A stretch of 64,000 bases of DNA from Pseudoalteromonas spongiae UST010723-006 (GCF_000238255.3 NZ_CP011039.1:2777001-2841000), one strand, 5' to 3'; numbered from the stretch's first letter, positions 18,824 through 28,320 are shown. A program made the numbers and translations. The notes: generated by a model from the letters alone, not told the origin.

Positions 18824-20679
18824 TAACTGAGCTCCTCTAACTTTTTAAGGTCACGTACCGCGCCTTTATCAGCACTGGTTGCGAGTAATGCATAAGCTTT
18901 TAATGCAGGCGTTACACTGCGTACGCGATCTACTGGTTTATAAGCATCTTTACCGCGAGCTAATTGCTTTTCATGGCGCGCAGCGAGTTCTTCATCACTT
19001 AACACCATATCAATGCTACGTTTGGTAATATCAATGACAATTTCATCGCCGTTTTCAACCAACGCGATTGCACCTTGGCTAGCAGCTTCTGGCGAAGCGT
19101 GACCAATTGATAAACCCGATGTACCACCTGAGAAACGACCATCCGTTAATAGCGCACAGTCTTTATCTAAGCCCATCGATTTTAGGTAACTGGTTGGATA
19201 TAACATTTCTTGCATACCAGGGCCGCCCTTTGGTCCTTCGTAGCGGATGATAACCACATCCCCTTTTTCGATTTGGCCGCCTAAGATGCCATCCACTGCG
19301 TCATCTTGAGATTCGAATACTTTCGCAGTCCCTTTAAAAACCAACATGCCATCAGCAACACCAGCAGTTTTAACAATACAACCGTCTGGCGCAAGGTTGC
19401 CGTAAAGTACCGCTAAACCACCATCTTGACTAAACGCATGTTCGACGCTGCGAATACAGCCATTTTCACGGTCTAAGTCGAGTTCAGGCCAACGCGTTTC
19501 TTGGCTCATCGCTTTAGTGGTACGAATACCGGCAGGGCCCGCTTTATAGAATTTTTGCGCAGCGCTATTTTCAGAATTGGTTGCATCCCATTTTTCAATT
19601 AGTTCACCTAAGGTGCCACCAGCCACATGGCCTGCATTGAGTTCTAATTTGCCTGCTTTACCAAGCTCGTTAAGAATCCCCATAATGCCACCAGCACGGT
19701 GCACATCTTCGATATGATATTCAGGTGTTGCTGGTGCTACTTTACATAAGAATGGGGTTTGACGTGACAGCTGGTCAATATGGGTCATATCAAAATCAAC
19801 GCCCGCTTCTTGTGCCGCACCGATAATGTGTAACACGGTATTTGATGAACCGCCCATTGCAATATCGAGTGTCATGGCATTGATAAACGCGCTGCGATCG
19901 GCAATATTACGCGGTAGTACTGAATCATCTTCATCACGATAGTAGCTACGACATAGATCGACAATACGGCGACCTGCTTCCACATAAAGTTGTTTGCGGT
20001 CTTTGTGCGTTGCTAATGTGGTACCGTTACCAGGCAGCGCTAAACCAAGCGCTTCTAATAAACAGTTCATTGAGTTTGCAGTAAACATACCTGAACACGA
20101 ACCACAAGTTGGGCAGGCGCTACGCTCAACTTGGTCTGAATCTTCATCACTTACCGATGGATCGGCACCTTTTACCATGGCATCAACTAAATCAAGCTTG
20201 ATATCAATTTCAGCAAGGCGCGTTTTACCCGCTTCCATTGGACCACCTGATACAAAAATCACCGGAATATTTAAGCGAAGTGCAGCTAACAACATTCCTG
20301 GGGTGATTTTGTCGCAGTTTGAAATACACACCATGGCATCCGCACAGTGAGCATTAACCATGTATTCAACAGAGTCTGCAATTAGGTCACGTGATGGCAA
20401 TGAATAAAGCATGCCGCCATGACCCATAGCGATACCATCATCGATAGCAATAGTATTAAATTCGCGCGGTACACCGCCTGCGCCACGAATGGTTTCAGCC
20501 ATCATTTCACTTAGTTGATTTAAGTGAACATGACCCGGTACAAACTGGGTATATGAGTTCACCACAGCAACAATGGGTTTACCAAAGTCTTTATCTGTCA
20601 TCCCTGTTGCACGCCAGAGTGCACGAGCACCAGCACGTTTACGACCTTCAGTTGTTGTTGCACTTCTTAATTTTGCCAT
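18823..20679 (-). CDS. ilvD: Dihydroxy-acid dehydratase
   Basis: Fe-S dehydratase that converts 2,3-dihydroxy-acids to the 2-oxo acids of valine and isoleucine. The length is 618 residues. Cluster-ligand cysteines lie in CISNCDK (about 120-127) and [19 protein letters not shown] (about 190-207). It also has [10 protein letters not shown] near the C terminus. It starts [13 protein letters not shown] at ATG 20679. It follows ilvE after 64 bases and overlaps the ilvA start. Confidence 0.97.
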   Translation of the reverse strand: MAKLRSATTTEGRKRAGARALWRATGMTDKDFGKPIVAVVNSYTQFVPGHVHLNQLSEMMAETIRGAGGVPREFNTIAIDDGIAMGHGGMLYSLPSRDLIADSVEYMVNAHCADAMVCISNCDKITPGMLLAALRLNIPVIFVSGGPMEAGKTRLAEIDIKLDLVDAMVKGADPSVSDEDSDQVERSACPTCGSCSGMFTANSMNCLLEALGLALPGNGTTLATHKDRKQLYVEAGRRIVDLCRSYYRDEDDSVLPRNIADRSAFINAMTLDIAMGGSSNTVLHIIGAAQEAGVDFDMTHIDQLSRQTPFLCKVAPATPEYHIEDVHRAGGIMGILNELGKAGKLELNAGHVAGGTLGELIEKWDATNSENSAAQKFYKAGPAGIRTTKAMSQETRWPELDLDRENGCIRSVEHAFSQDGGLAVLYGNLAPDGCIVKTAGVADGMLVFKGTAKVFESQDDAVDGILGGQIEKGDVVIIRYEGPKGGPGMQEMLYPTSYLKSMGLDKDCALLTDGRFSGGTSGLSIGHASPEAASQGAIALVENGDEIVIDITKRSIDMVLSDEELAARHEKQLARGKDAYKPVDRVRSVTPALKAYALLATSADKGAVRDLKKLEELS

Positions 20680-20743
20680 GGTTTACCTCATTTTAGGGCT
20701 TTGCCCCATTCCTCATTCCCAATAAATATGTCGTGTTTTTCGA

Positions 20744-21658
20744 TTATTCGTTGATTAGTGTTAACCAGCCATTTTCATCTTCTGTTTGGCCTTTCACTAA
20801 ATCAAAATACGCCTGCTGTAATTGCTCGGTGATTTCACCGCGCTTACCTGTACCAATTTCAATTTGGTCTACGCTACGCACTGGTGTTACTTCTGCTGCT
20901 GTGCCTGTCATAAAGAACTCATCTGCAAGGTAAAGCGCTTCACGCGAGATTGATTCTTCACGTACTTCAAAGCCCGCTTTTTTCGCAAGATACATCATGG
21001 TATCGCGTGTTAAACCCGGCAGAATTGCAGCGGTTGTTGGTGGCGTATAAATTACGCCATTTTTAACAATAAATAGGTTTTCGCCAGCACCTTCACTAAG
21101 GTAACCATTTACATCAAGTGCGATACCTTCAACGTAACCATTGCGTTTTGCTTCACCTGAAATAAGCTGTGATGACAAGTAATTACCACCTGCTTTTGCT
21201 GCTGTTGGCATGGTATTCGGTGCTAAACGGTTCCACGATGAAACACACGCATCAACGCCCGCTTCTAATGCGCCGTCACCTAAATACGTACCCCATTCCA
21301 TTGCAGCAACGGCAACGTCTGCTTTATGAGATTTAGGATTTACGCCTAATCCCACATTGCCTAAAAACGCAAACGGACGTAGGTACGCATTTTTTAAACC
21401 GTTTTCACGTACCGCTGCTTTACACGCTTCATTAATTTCATCAGCTGTGTAAGGGATTTGCATACGGTAAATTTTTGCTGAATCAAATAAACGCTTGGTG
21501 TGATCTTGCAAACGGAAAATGGCTGGACCATTTGGCGTTTCGTATGCGCGTACACCTTCAAATACTGAGCTACCATAGTGCAGTGCATGACTAAGTACGT
21601 GAGTAGTTGCTTGTTCTTGTGGAATAATTTTGCCATTGAACCAAATTAAATCTGACAT
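20744..21658 (-). CDS. ilvE: Branched-chain amino acid aminotransferase
   Basis: Fold-type IV PLP aminotransferase for the last step of Ile, Val and Leu synthesis. The length is 304 residues. The PLP lysine lies in PTAAKAGGNYLSS (about residue 158), and the sequence has LDVNGYLSEGAGENLF and SGTAAE-type ends (MTGTAAEVTPVRSVD), nearly as in E. coli IlvE. It lies third among the structural genes of the ilvGMEDA order, 25 bases after ilvM. Confidence 0.97.
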   Translation of the reverse strand: MSDLIWFNGKIIPQEQATTHVLSHALHYGSSVFEGVRAYETPNGPAIFRLQDHTKRLFDSAKIYRMQIPYTADEINEACKAAVRENGLKNAYLRPFAFLGNVGLGVNPKSHKADVAVAAMEWGTYLGDGALEAGVDACVSSWNRLAPNTMPTAAKAGGNYLSSQLISGEAKRNGYVEGIALDVNGYLSEGAGENLFIVKNGVIYTPPTTAAILPGLTRDTMMYLAKKAGFEVREESISREALYLADEFFMTGTAAEVTPVRSVDQIEIGTGKRGEITEQLQQAYFDLVKGQTEDENGWLTLINE

Positions 21659-21683
21659 TCTGTAAAACCTTAAAAAATAATAA

Positions 21684-21932
21684 TTAGCTAGTTGCTGCTA
21701 TCGATTGTTGTTCAAGTATTTCAACTTGGTTTACTTCAACTAACTTTTTTAATTGTTGTGTTAATAAATAAATAGGTCGGTCACTGTCTACCATCATATT
21801 TACAATATACTTTTCTTCGCTAGTCTCAATGTTCATTGAGGTTAAATTAAACCCGCGGTGGCGTGTTACACGTAAAAACCGCTCTAATGCGATACTTTGT
21901 TGTTTCACTTCGATTGATAAGTTGTGCTTCAT
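21684..21932 (-). CDS. ilvM: Acetolactate synthase II small subunit
   Basis: Regulatory subunit of 82 residues with one ACT domain (LSIEVKQQSIALERFLRVTR onward), matching E. coli IlvM. It partners with the IlvG catalytic subunit encoded immediately upstream. The ATG overlaps the ilvG stop by four bases, so translation is probably coupled, which would favour equal subunit amounts. Confidence 0.93.
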   Translation of the reverse strand: MKHNLSIEVKQQSIALERFLRVTRHRGFNLTSMNIETSEEKYIVNMMVDSDRPIYLLTQQLKKLVEVNQVEILEQQSIAATS

Positions 21933-23578
21933 TTTGCCACCTCAGTTAGCATTTGATCATTTGCGGCGCCTGGCGGTACTAATGGCCAAACATTTTCTTT
22001 ATCATCTATACACGCGTGAAGAATATAAGGGCCTTCACTCGCCACTAATTTATCTATCGCTTCATCGACTTGGTTTGCATGGGTGATGGTTTCACCCGGA
22101 ATACCAAAAACAGCGGCCAATTGTACAAAATCAGGATTATCTGAAAGATTTGTTTCACTGTAGCGACCATCAAAGAAAAGTTGCTGCCACTGTCTAACCA
22201 TACCTAAACGCTGGTTATCTAAAATAAGTAGTTTAACGGGTAAGTTGTTACGACGAATTGTGGCTAGCTCTTGAATGTTCATCATGATTGAACCATCGCC
22301 AGAAACGGTTAAGACAAAGTCGTTAGGACGAGCGATTTGCGCACCGATTGCGGCGGGTAAACCAAAGCCCATAGTGCCTGCACCGCCACTGCTTAAATGA
22401 TTACTTGGATGTGAAAACGTCATGTGTTGCGCAACCCACATTTGGTGCTGACCAACATCGCAGCACACCACGCCATTATTTGGCATTAAACGGCTTAAGC
22501 GGTTTAATAAATAAGGGGCATATACTTTTTCACCAGGGTAGTCATAGCGCCATGCATATTGCTGTTGCATGTGACTGATATGCGCCAACCATTCTGGATT
22601 ACTTTTGTGCGTCGCTAAATACGGTAATGAATCTTTTAAATCAGCAACCAGTGAGGCATTAACTGGTTTACGCTTACCTACCTCAGCATTATCAACATCT
22701 AAATGGATAACCTTAGCTTTACTGGCAAATTTAGCAAGGTTACCTGTTACACGGTCGTCAAAACGAGCACCAATACACACTAGCAAATCGCATTCTTGCA
22801 CTGCTAAGTTAGCTGCTTGACCGCCGTGCATGCCCAGCATACCAAGATTATAGGCATAATCAGGTGTCACAGAACCAAGCGCTTTTAATGTGCTTACAGC
22901 AGGCATATTAGTCGCTTTTAAGAATTGCATAAGCTCATCTTGTGCATCTGCCATTTGTACACCGCCACCCACATACGCCAGTGGTTTTTTCGCTTGGCTT
23001 AGTAGTTCATTCGCTTTGGATAGTTCCGATTGGCTCAATTCAGGTTTGTAGTCGTCTGCCGCAAGCCAAGGGTGATAGTTAACAGCGCCCATTTGGATAT
23101 CTTTCGGAATATCAACAAGCACGGGGCCTGGTCGGCCTGACTGCGCTAAATGCATCGCTTCTTGTAAAACCTCAGCTAAATCTTCAGCTCGTTCTACCAT
23201 GTAGCTGTGTTTAGTACAGCTCAGTGACATACCTAACACATCAACTTCTTGAAAAGCATCTGAGCCAATCGCAGCGGTAGGTACTTGGCCGGTAATTGCA
23301 AGCAGTGGTACGGAATCCATCATGGCATCGGCAAGTGCAGTGATTAGGTTTGTCGCACCAGGGCCTGAAGTTGCGAAACAAACACCCAGTTTGCCTGTGC
23401 TTCTTGCGTAACCAACAGCGGCAAAACCAGCGCCTTGTTCATGACGGGTTAGATAGTGAGTAACAGGCGAGCCATACAGCGCATCGTAAATTGGCATAAT
23501 CGCACCACCAGGGTATCCAAATACCTCTTTCACGCCATGTTTGGCTAATAAATCGATTGTTAACTCTGCACCTGTCAT
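21929..23578 (-). CDS. ilvG: Acetolactate synthase II large subunit
   Basis: Thiamine-diphosphate enzyme that makes acetolactate and acetohydroxybutyrate. The length is 549 residues and the frame is intact, unlike the frameshifted ilvG of E. coli K-12. Motifs: the catalytic glutamate in YLTRHEQGAGFAA (about residue 47) and the ThDP/Mg motif GDGSIMMNIQELATIRRNN (about 430-448). It starts at ATG 23578, 47 bases after the attenuator stem. It is the first structural gene of ilvGMEDA. Confidence 0.97.
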   Translation of the reverse strand: MTGAELTIDLLAKHGVKEVFGYPGGAIMPIYDALYGSPVTHYLTRHEQGAGFAAVGYARSTGKLGVCFATSGPGATNLITALADAMMDSVPLLAITGQVPTAAIGSDAFQEVDVLGMSLSCTKHSYMVERAEDLAEVLQEAMHLAQSGRPGPVLVDIPKDIQMGAVNYHPWLAADDYKPELSQSELSKANELLSQAKKPLAYVGGGVQMADAQDELMQFLKATNMPAVSTLKALGSVTPDYAYNLGMLGMHGGQAANLAVQECDLLVCIGARFDDRVTGNLAKFASKAKVIHLDVDNAEVGKRKPVNASLVADLKDSLPYLATHKSNPEWLAHISHMQQQYAWRYDYPGEKVYAPYLLNRLSRLMPNNGVVCCDVGQHQMWVAQHMTFSHPSNHLSSGGAGTMGFGLPAAIGAQIARPNDFVLTVSGDGSIMMNIQELATIRRNNLPVKLLILDNQRLGMVRQWQQLFFDGRYSETNLSDNPDFVQLAAVFGIPGETITHANQVDEAIDKLVASEGPYILHACIDDKENVWPLVPPGAANDQMLTEVAK

Positions 23579-23624
23579 TTTCTCTACCCTGTGATGTTTA
23601 CTACTTGCTCATTTTCTTACTGCC

Positions 23625-23661
23625 AAAAAAAAAGCCCCCGGACTTTTCAGTTCGGGGGCTC
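23625..23661 (-). terminator. ilv attenuator (transcription terminator in the leader)
   Basis: On the minus strand AGCCCCCG/CGGGGGCT form a very stable GC stem followed by nine T residues. The left arm can instead pair with GCGGGGGCT at the end of the leader-peptide gene (23695-23703), the usual alternative antiterminator. Stalling on scarce Ile, Val or Leu codons in ilvL would favour that alternative and let transcription reach ilvG. Confidence 0.92.
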
Positions 23662-23688
23662 TCTCAATGCTTAACTTTTGCTACAGCA

Positions 23689-23760
23689 CTACGAAGCCCC
23701 CGCGGTAATAATAATCACCACGTTAATAATTAGGACTAGTACGTTTACTGTTTTAAACAT
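23689..23760 (-). CDS. ilvL: ilv operon leader peptide
   Basis: A 23-codon ORF too short for usual gene calling, encoding MFKTVNVLVLIINVVIIITA and GAS before TAG. Twelve of the 23 residues are Val (5), Ile (5) or Leu (2), with runs LVLII and VVIII. It sits 28 bases before the attenuator stem and ends inside the GC-rich arm that can form the antiterminator. This is the organisation of E. coli ilvL (32 residues) with a different sequence. The Shine-Dalgarno is weak. Confidence 0.9.
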   Translation of the reverse strand: MFKTVNVLVLIINVVIIITAGAS

Positions 23761-23826
23761 GTGTTTAAGCAACCATAAATTCTTTACAAAAATAGCCAAG
23801 CGTGCGTCTGCTTGGCTTCTTTTTTA

Positions 23827-23855
23827 TTAGTATCGTTTATGAGCAAAAAAGTCAA
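23827..23855 (-). promoter_or_regulatory. Candidate ilvLGMEDA promoter
   Basis: On the minus strand TTGACT (23850-23855), a 17-base spacer and TACTAA (23827-23832) place the start near 23820. A perfect stem AGCCAAGC/GCTTGGCT (23794-23817) would then form at the very 5' end of the transcript. On the plus strand that stem is followed by TCTTTTTTATT and could be a terminator. The rest of the gap to the next gene (about 23860-24108) is AT-rich; I see nothing definite in it. Confidence 0.55.
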
Positions 23856-24108
23856 TCAAGAAATCTATGCATTTTTAAATCAATAGAATTAACTTAAAAC
23901 CAAGATAAGCATAAAAAAACACATAAAAAGAATAAAAAATCCATTTTATACAATTTTAAAGATTATGTATGCTAAGACTAAAGCTTATTTGAATATCGCT
24001 TTATTTTTAAAAGTCTTATAACTTTTTTGTTAATAATTAGGCAAAGACTAATATTGCACTATCAAGTACACTGATACACAAAATTAATTATTAACGCAAG
24101 GATCTGCA

Positions 24109-25005
24109 ATGCGACTTTTCTTAATTACGCGAATACTGCTACTACCCATTTTGTTACTCGGTTTAGCTCAACCAGTATTTGCAAACAGCAATATCAACCC
24201 AAGTCTTTGGAAAATTGAAAAAAATGGCGTGACATCTTATTTACTTGGCACTGTTCACTTGGGTGATCAACAAATGGCGGGATTACCAAGCTACGTAAAA
24301 AGCGCGATTGAAAAAACCGATAAACTGGCTGTTGAGGTTGATCTATCTAAGGTGAACCCAATAGAACAGCAGCAAGTAATGATGAACTATATGCTGCTCC
24401 CTGCAGGTAAAACATTACAGTCAGAGTTATCCGCTAAGAATTACAAAGCGCTAAGCAGTTATATGGCGAAGTTAGGACTTGGTATGGAGCTTTTTCAGCA
24501 GATGCAGCCCTTTGCTGTAATGCTACAGATCACCCTAATGGAATACCAAAAAGCAGGTTATCAAGATTCCTTTGGTATCGACAAGCAAGTAATGAATGTC
24601 GCACAACGTTTGCAAATTCCGATTATGCAACTAGAAACGTTAGAGCAACAAATGGGAATGTTTAAAGGATTTAGCAAACATAACAACAAAATGATTGAAG
24701 ACGGTTTAAAAGAACTGGCTGATATGGATAAGTACTTTAATCGTCTGATTGGTAACTGGAAACGAGGCAACGATAGCGCACTTGAAAACTACTACCGCGA
24801 AACCTTTACGGGTGACAGCTACAGCGCGCTAACTGAAAAAGTACTGCTTACTGATCGCAATAACAACTGGGTAGAACAGTTAAAGGCTCCTCTAACCAAA
24901 CAACCACATTTTATTGCTGTTGGCGCACTTCATTTATACGGTCCTGAAGGTTTATTGAAGCTTCTTGAAAAGGAAGGCTTTAAACTTTCGAAAAAAAATA
25001 AATAA
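24109..25005 (+). CDS. TraB/GumN family protein
   Basis: Exported protein of 298 residues with a signal peptide (about 1-25, ending VFA). It carries the family's two metal-binding-type motifs, GTVHLG near residue 47 and VGALHLYGPEG near residue 276. Relatives include Xanthomonas GumN and the eukaryotic TraB/TIKI metalloproteases, so a metal-dependent protease-like function is possible. The physiological role in gammaproteobacteria is not known. It is followed after 91 bases by the DUF4097-like gene on the same strand. Confidence 0.85.
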   Translation: MRLFLITRILLLPILLLGLAQPVFANSNINPSLWKIEKNGVTSYLLGTVHLGDQQMAGLPSYVKSAIEKTDKLAVEVDLSKVNPIEQQQVMMNYMLLPAGKTLQSELSAKNYKALSSYMAKLGLGMELFQQMQPFAVMLQITLMEYQKAGYQDSFGIDKQVMNVAQRLQIPIMQLETLEQQMGMFKGFSKHNNKMIEDGLKELADMDKYFNRLIGNWKRGNDSALENYYRETFTGDSYSALTEKVLLTDRNNNWVEQLKAPLTKQPHFIAVGALHLYGPEGLLKLLEKEGFKLSKKNK

Positions 25006-25096
25006 TTTTTTAAACCTTTTTAATTGATGCCTGCGTCTAACTAAATAACAAACAGTTAAAACTGATTAAGCGCAGTCATCAAAAGGAATAATCATC

Positions 25097-25717
25097 ATGA
25101 AAAAATTAGCGTTAGCAATGACATTAATCGCCGCAAGTATCTCAACTAATCTTTATGCTGGTGATGAAAAACGTATTACTGAAACTCTTACATTAAGCCA
25201 AGGCCAAAATCTTGAAATTGATTTCCCTGTGGGCAGCATCGAAATTATCACAGTAGATAGCAACGAGCTTAGCATTGAAATTGAAATTGAGGGCAAAGAC
25301 GAAGGCTGGTTTTCAAAAAATCGTGATGTATCAAATGTAGAACTAAGTAAACGCGTTCGTGATAACCGTATTTCATTGGAAATTGACGAAGAAAACTTAA
25401 GTCAAGAATGGGTTGTAAAAGTGCCAAAGCATGCAGCGATCGACATTGAAATTGGCGTTGGCAGCATTGATGTAGAAAAACTTGAAAACTCACTTGAAGC
25501 AGAAGTAGGTGTTGGTTCAATTCGTGTCGATACAGTACTTGATGACTTTAAGCGCATCGAACTATCAACAGGCGTTGGCGATACTAGCATTAAAGGCTTT
25601 AATGGCGACTTAGAAAGCACACGTAATATTGTTAGCTCTGAAACACGCTACTCTGGCGCAGGCGAGCACAGCATTGAAGCCGAAGTAGGTGTAGGTGATA
25701 TCAAAGTGCGTAAATAA
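25097..25717 (+). CDS. Exported DUF4097-like repeat protein
   Basis: Secreted protein of 206 residues with a signal peptide (about 1-21, ending LYA) and a repetitive all-beta body. Short repeats centred on VGSIEI, GVGSIDV, GVGSIRV, GVGDTSI and GVGDIKV are spaced about 20-30 residues apart, as expected for the parallel beta-helix of DUF4097/head-GIN proteins. A strong AAGGAATA site lies before the ATG. The function is unknown. A bidirectional terminator follows. The family call is from the repeat pattern. Confidence 0.7.
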   Translation: MKKLALAMTLIAASISTNLYAGDEKRITETLTLSQGQNLEIDFPVGSIEIITVDSNELSIEIEIEGKDEGWFSKNRDVSNVELSKRVRDNRISLEIDEENLSQEWVVKVPKHAAIDIEIGVGSIDVEKLENSLEAEVGVGSIRVDTVLDDFKRIELSTGVGDTSIKGFNGDLESTRNIVSSETRYSGAGEHSIEAEVGVGDIKVRK

Positions 25718-25735
25718 AATACGCAACAAGTAATT

Positions 25736-25762
25736 AAAAAAGGCGCCTTAAGCGCCTTTTTG
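25736..25762. terminator. Bidirectional terminator
   Basis: AAAAAGGCGC/GCGCCTTTTT stem between the convergent DUF4097-like gene (plus) and the TonB-like gene (minus). Confidence 0.85.
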
Positions 25763-25768
25763 TATGAT

Positions 25769-26818
25769 TTAGATTTTTTGTTCGCTGTGAACATCGGCCA
25801 ATGTGAACTTGGCATTGGTATCGCCAAACACATAAACCGAACATCTGCCCCAAGACTCAGGGATTTGCCATTTATTGCCTGATTCAACCAAAAATTGGGA
25901 ATGATGATTATCACAACGCACTTCAAGATTAGTTAAATTGCCATCCACATTATCAATAATAAAAGCACTGCGTTCGAGCTGATAGCTCCAAAAATCACGT
26001 TTACTTATTTGTGCATTAATAATAATAGGTTTGTCACTTTTTAAATACGCAGTTACTTGATTGTAGTAAGGCGTAAGCATCGCCAACTTTTCATTTTCAG
26101 GGTAATGCCTTTTAAGTGTTGTAAAAATCGAACGCGCATCACCATATTCCTGTAGCTCTACCGCTAAACTAAATGCACGCGCAGCAAGCGAGCTGTATTG
26201 TGCTTCCTTTTGTAAGTCGTTATAAGACAAAACCTTTTTAATTGCTGCTAGCTCGGCCTTTGGGTTGGTATTTTTTTCAGCGATAAGGGAGGTAAGAATT
26301 GAATAATACATATCTTCATACGCATTCCAACGACCTTTTTCTTCGATCTTCTTCTCTATTTCTTCGGCCTCAGCGACTTTATTTTCCTCTAAAAAATCCA
26401 TTGCCGAGCGATATTGCCTAAAGAACCACTTTGATGCACCTTTGGGGACATTACTTAATTTAAAGTCCAATTGTACTTGATTTCGACATTGCTGAATTGG
26501 CTTTCCATCTTTAGTGGCTGGTGAGTATTTCCACTTTTTGATTGAGCGCAGTGCATACTTTTCAAATGCCTCATTAGAGGAATCTTCAACAATAACATTA
26601 GATGTTGAACCGTCTGGTTCGACTACAAAACTTAGCTGCACCCAACCTTCTTTACCGTCACGCGCAGCATTGATTGGATATTTAGGCGGCACACGTTTAA
26701 TTGCCTCAGCATTGACAATGGTATTTAAGTGAAGTTGTTCGGTTTTGTTTGCTAAATCAGATGTATCAGCTGCACTCAAGACACTTGCAGACAGCGTTAT
26801 AAGCGGTAATAGAATCAT
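25769..26818 (-). CDS. TonB C-terminal-domain protein (energy transducer TonB-like)
   Basis: Exported or anchored protein of 349 residues with a short hydrophobic N terminus (MILLPLITLSASVLSAA). A TonB_C domain comes early (about 38-125: PPKYPINAARDGKEGWVQL, then FEKYALRSIKKWKYSPA). The remaining 220 residues are mostly helical with no proline-rich spacer, which is unusual for a real TonB. It is more likely a periplasmic TonB-box-type protein of unknown role than an ExbBD-coupled transducer. No exbB or exbD is nearby. Confidence 0.75.
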   Translation of the reverse strand: MILLPLITLSASVLSAADTSDLANKTEQLHLNTIVNAEAIKRVPPKYPINAARDGKEGWVQLSFVVEPDGSTSNVIVEDSSNEAFEKYALRSIKKWKYSPATKDGKPIQQCRNQVQLDFKLSNVPKGASKWFFRQYRSAMDFLEENKVAEAEEIEKKIEEKGRWNAYEDMYYSILTSLIAEKNTNPKAELAAIKKVLSYNDLQKEAQYSSLAARAFSLAVELQEYGDARSIFTTLKRHYPENEKLAMLTPYYNQVTAYLKSDKPIIINAQISKRDFWSYQLERSAFIIDNVDGNLTNLEVRCDNHHSQFLVESGNKWQIPESWGRCSVYVFGDTNAKFTLADVHSEQKI

Positions 26819-26846
26819 TATCTAAGTCCTTTTATATTAATGGCGT

Positions 26847-27006
26847 TCACCAACTCTTTACGTCTATATTCAAATATTGCGCTGAACAAATGATATACTA
26901 ATAAGGCGACTTTTATCTGATAATATTGCGTTACACCGATAATTTTAGGCCTAGTTAGCATGGCGTTAAGCCCACTAGAGTGATAACGATTACAGTGAGT
27001 TGGAGT
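26847..27006. repeat. Degenerate copy of a MITE-like element
   Basis: About 160 bases that align along their whole length with the element at 33512-33673. Shared blocks include GCGCTG, AAATGA, AAGGCG, GTTAGCATG and TAGCCC/AAGCCC with CTAG and TGAT. The ends, which carry ACCAACTC and GAGTTGG, are a decayed terminal inverted repeat. It fills the whole gap between two minus-strand genes, and its edge touches the stop codon of the downstream-facing barrel gene. Confidence 0.6.
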
Positions 27007-27944
27007 TACTCTTCGTTAAAGTAGATTACAATACTGCCGCCACTAAGTACACTACCCTCGTTGTAATGCAAGCCAATGCCGATATTATCAAACCAAGATG
27101 TCCATGGCCGAGTGTCGATTAATAAGCCGCCACCGTACTCATAATAATGGCCAGTGCTAAAGGCGCTACGTGCGTCTCCACCCAAATCAACACGTTGAAA
27201 TTTAAGATAGATTGACTCTGTATGTTTTAATTTTTGGTCGAGCTTTATGGTTGCCCTGACGCTATTCGCAAAATACCAACCTGATGGGGTTGAATCACGT
27301 GTTGCATCATCACCACCAAATCCTTTACCAAAGAAGTGATTATAGCTCGATTTAACTAACCAATGCCCCCAACGACTGGCTTTTCTGCGACTGAGAGTTA
27401 ACCCCATATCGGTTAAAACTGAGTTTGCAGTTGTATTAAAATAAATACCTTCCACTTCTGCTTTGGCGGCGCGGCTTTCAGGGCTGTTGTAGTCATGAAT
27501 ATTGTCGTAATGCATAACATGCGCACCAATTGAGCCTTCTAACAACCAATTATCGTAACGATACAGCGCTGTTTCATAATCGGCATAAGCGGTGAAGATT
27601 TGATCATGGCTGTCGTCAGGTATAGCCACATCATCCAGCAATATGTCTTGCGATTGTGAAATATAAGAAAAGTGCGTATTTATGCGTGAATCTTCGTCTA
27701 ACGTGTAGGTATAAGGCAGTGCAAATACTTGTAGCTGAGTTCTTAAATTTACATTTTTATCGCCTGCATCATCACCGAGTTGCTCTAAAATATTAACCGG
27801 GTCAAAATTACCAAAGCCAAAGCGCACAACGTCAGAGTCACTTAATACTACCGAGGACGCAAACGATTCCTCATAGGCTTTTTTCACCGATGCATCGCAT
27901 GGCAAGCTTATAACAACGCACAACAGAAATACTAACTTTCTCAC
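27006..27944 (-). CDS. Solitary outer-membrane autotransporter-like beta-barrel protein
   Basis: Protein of 312 residues with a signal peptide (MRKLVFLLCVVISLPCDA). The body is rich in alternating aromatic and polar strands (for example TYTLDEDSRINTHFSYISQ and TESIYLKFQRVDLGG). It ends in a strand-like GGSIVIYFNEE. It resembles the solitary outer-membrane autotransporter-like barrel family found in Vibrio and Alteromonadales, which lack a passenger domain. The function is unknown. It is monocistronic. Confidence 0.65.
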   Translation of the reverse strand: MRKLVFLLCVVISLPCDASVKKAYEESFASSVVLSDSDVVRFGFGNFDPVNILEQLGDDAGDKNVNLRTQLQVFALPYTYTLDEDSRINTHFSYISQSQDILLDDVAIPDDSHDQIFTAYADYETALYRYDNWLLEGSIGAHVMHYDNIHDYNSPESRAAKAEVEGIYFNTTANSVLTDMGLTLSRRKASRWGHWLVKSSYNHFFGKGFGGDDATRDSTPSGWYFANSVRATIKLDQKLKHTESIYLKFQRVDLGGDARSAFSTGHYYEYGGGLLIDTRPWTSWFDNIGIGLHYNEGSVLSGGSIVIYFNEE

Positions 27945-28123
27945 AACTAACTATTTTTACTTAATTTCAACCGCAATAGCCGCTAGTTATATCATTAAAC
28001 ATCATGCGATTGCAGTGCTCTAAAATAAATTTTATTGACATTTAGACGTCCAAAATGTTTCAATTGCCGCTCAATCACCCTATTTTACGTTAGTGGCTAT
28101 TTAAAATAGCGGCTAGCTTAGGG

Positions 28124-28310
28124 CTGGAAGAGGTGCGTTATTCAGGTAATTCAGTTGAGGGGAGCAAACTCCAATGACACTGAATGAGGGGAATTAACGC
28201 CGAGAGATAAGCTTTTTTGCTGATAACTTATCTCGGGCGCTTGGGCTGAATCCCGGCGACTGTCACCAATTACTTGTATTAAGTAAATATGTTTGGTGGA
28301 GAGCTTCTGG
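28124..28310 (+). promoter_or_regulatory. Lysine riboswitch (L box)
   Basis: The 411-base gap before dapA carries the conserved L-box elements in order: AGAGGTGCG (28129-28137), the GAGGGGAGCAAACTCC hairpin, TGACACTGAA and AACGCCGAGA, the GGCTGAATCCCGGCGACTGTCACC core, and TGGAGAGCTTCTGG. Arm CTGGAAG (28124-28130) pairs with CTTCTGG (28304-28310) as helix P1. Lysine binding should favour the terminator that follows at 28321. A TTGACA at 28035-28040 may be the -35 of its promoter, but the -10 is poor. Confidence 0.93.
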
Positions 28311-28320
28311 TCTTAGAAAA

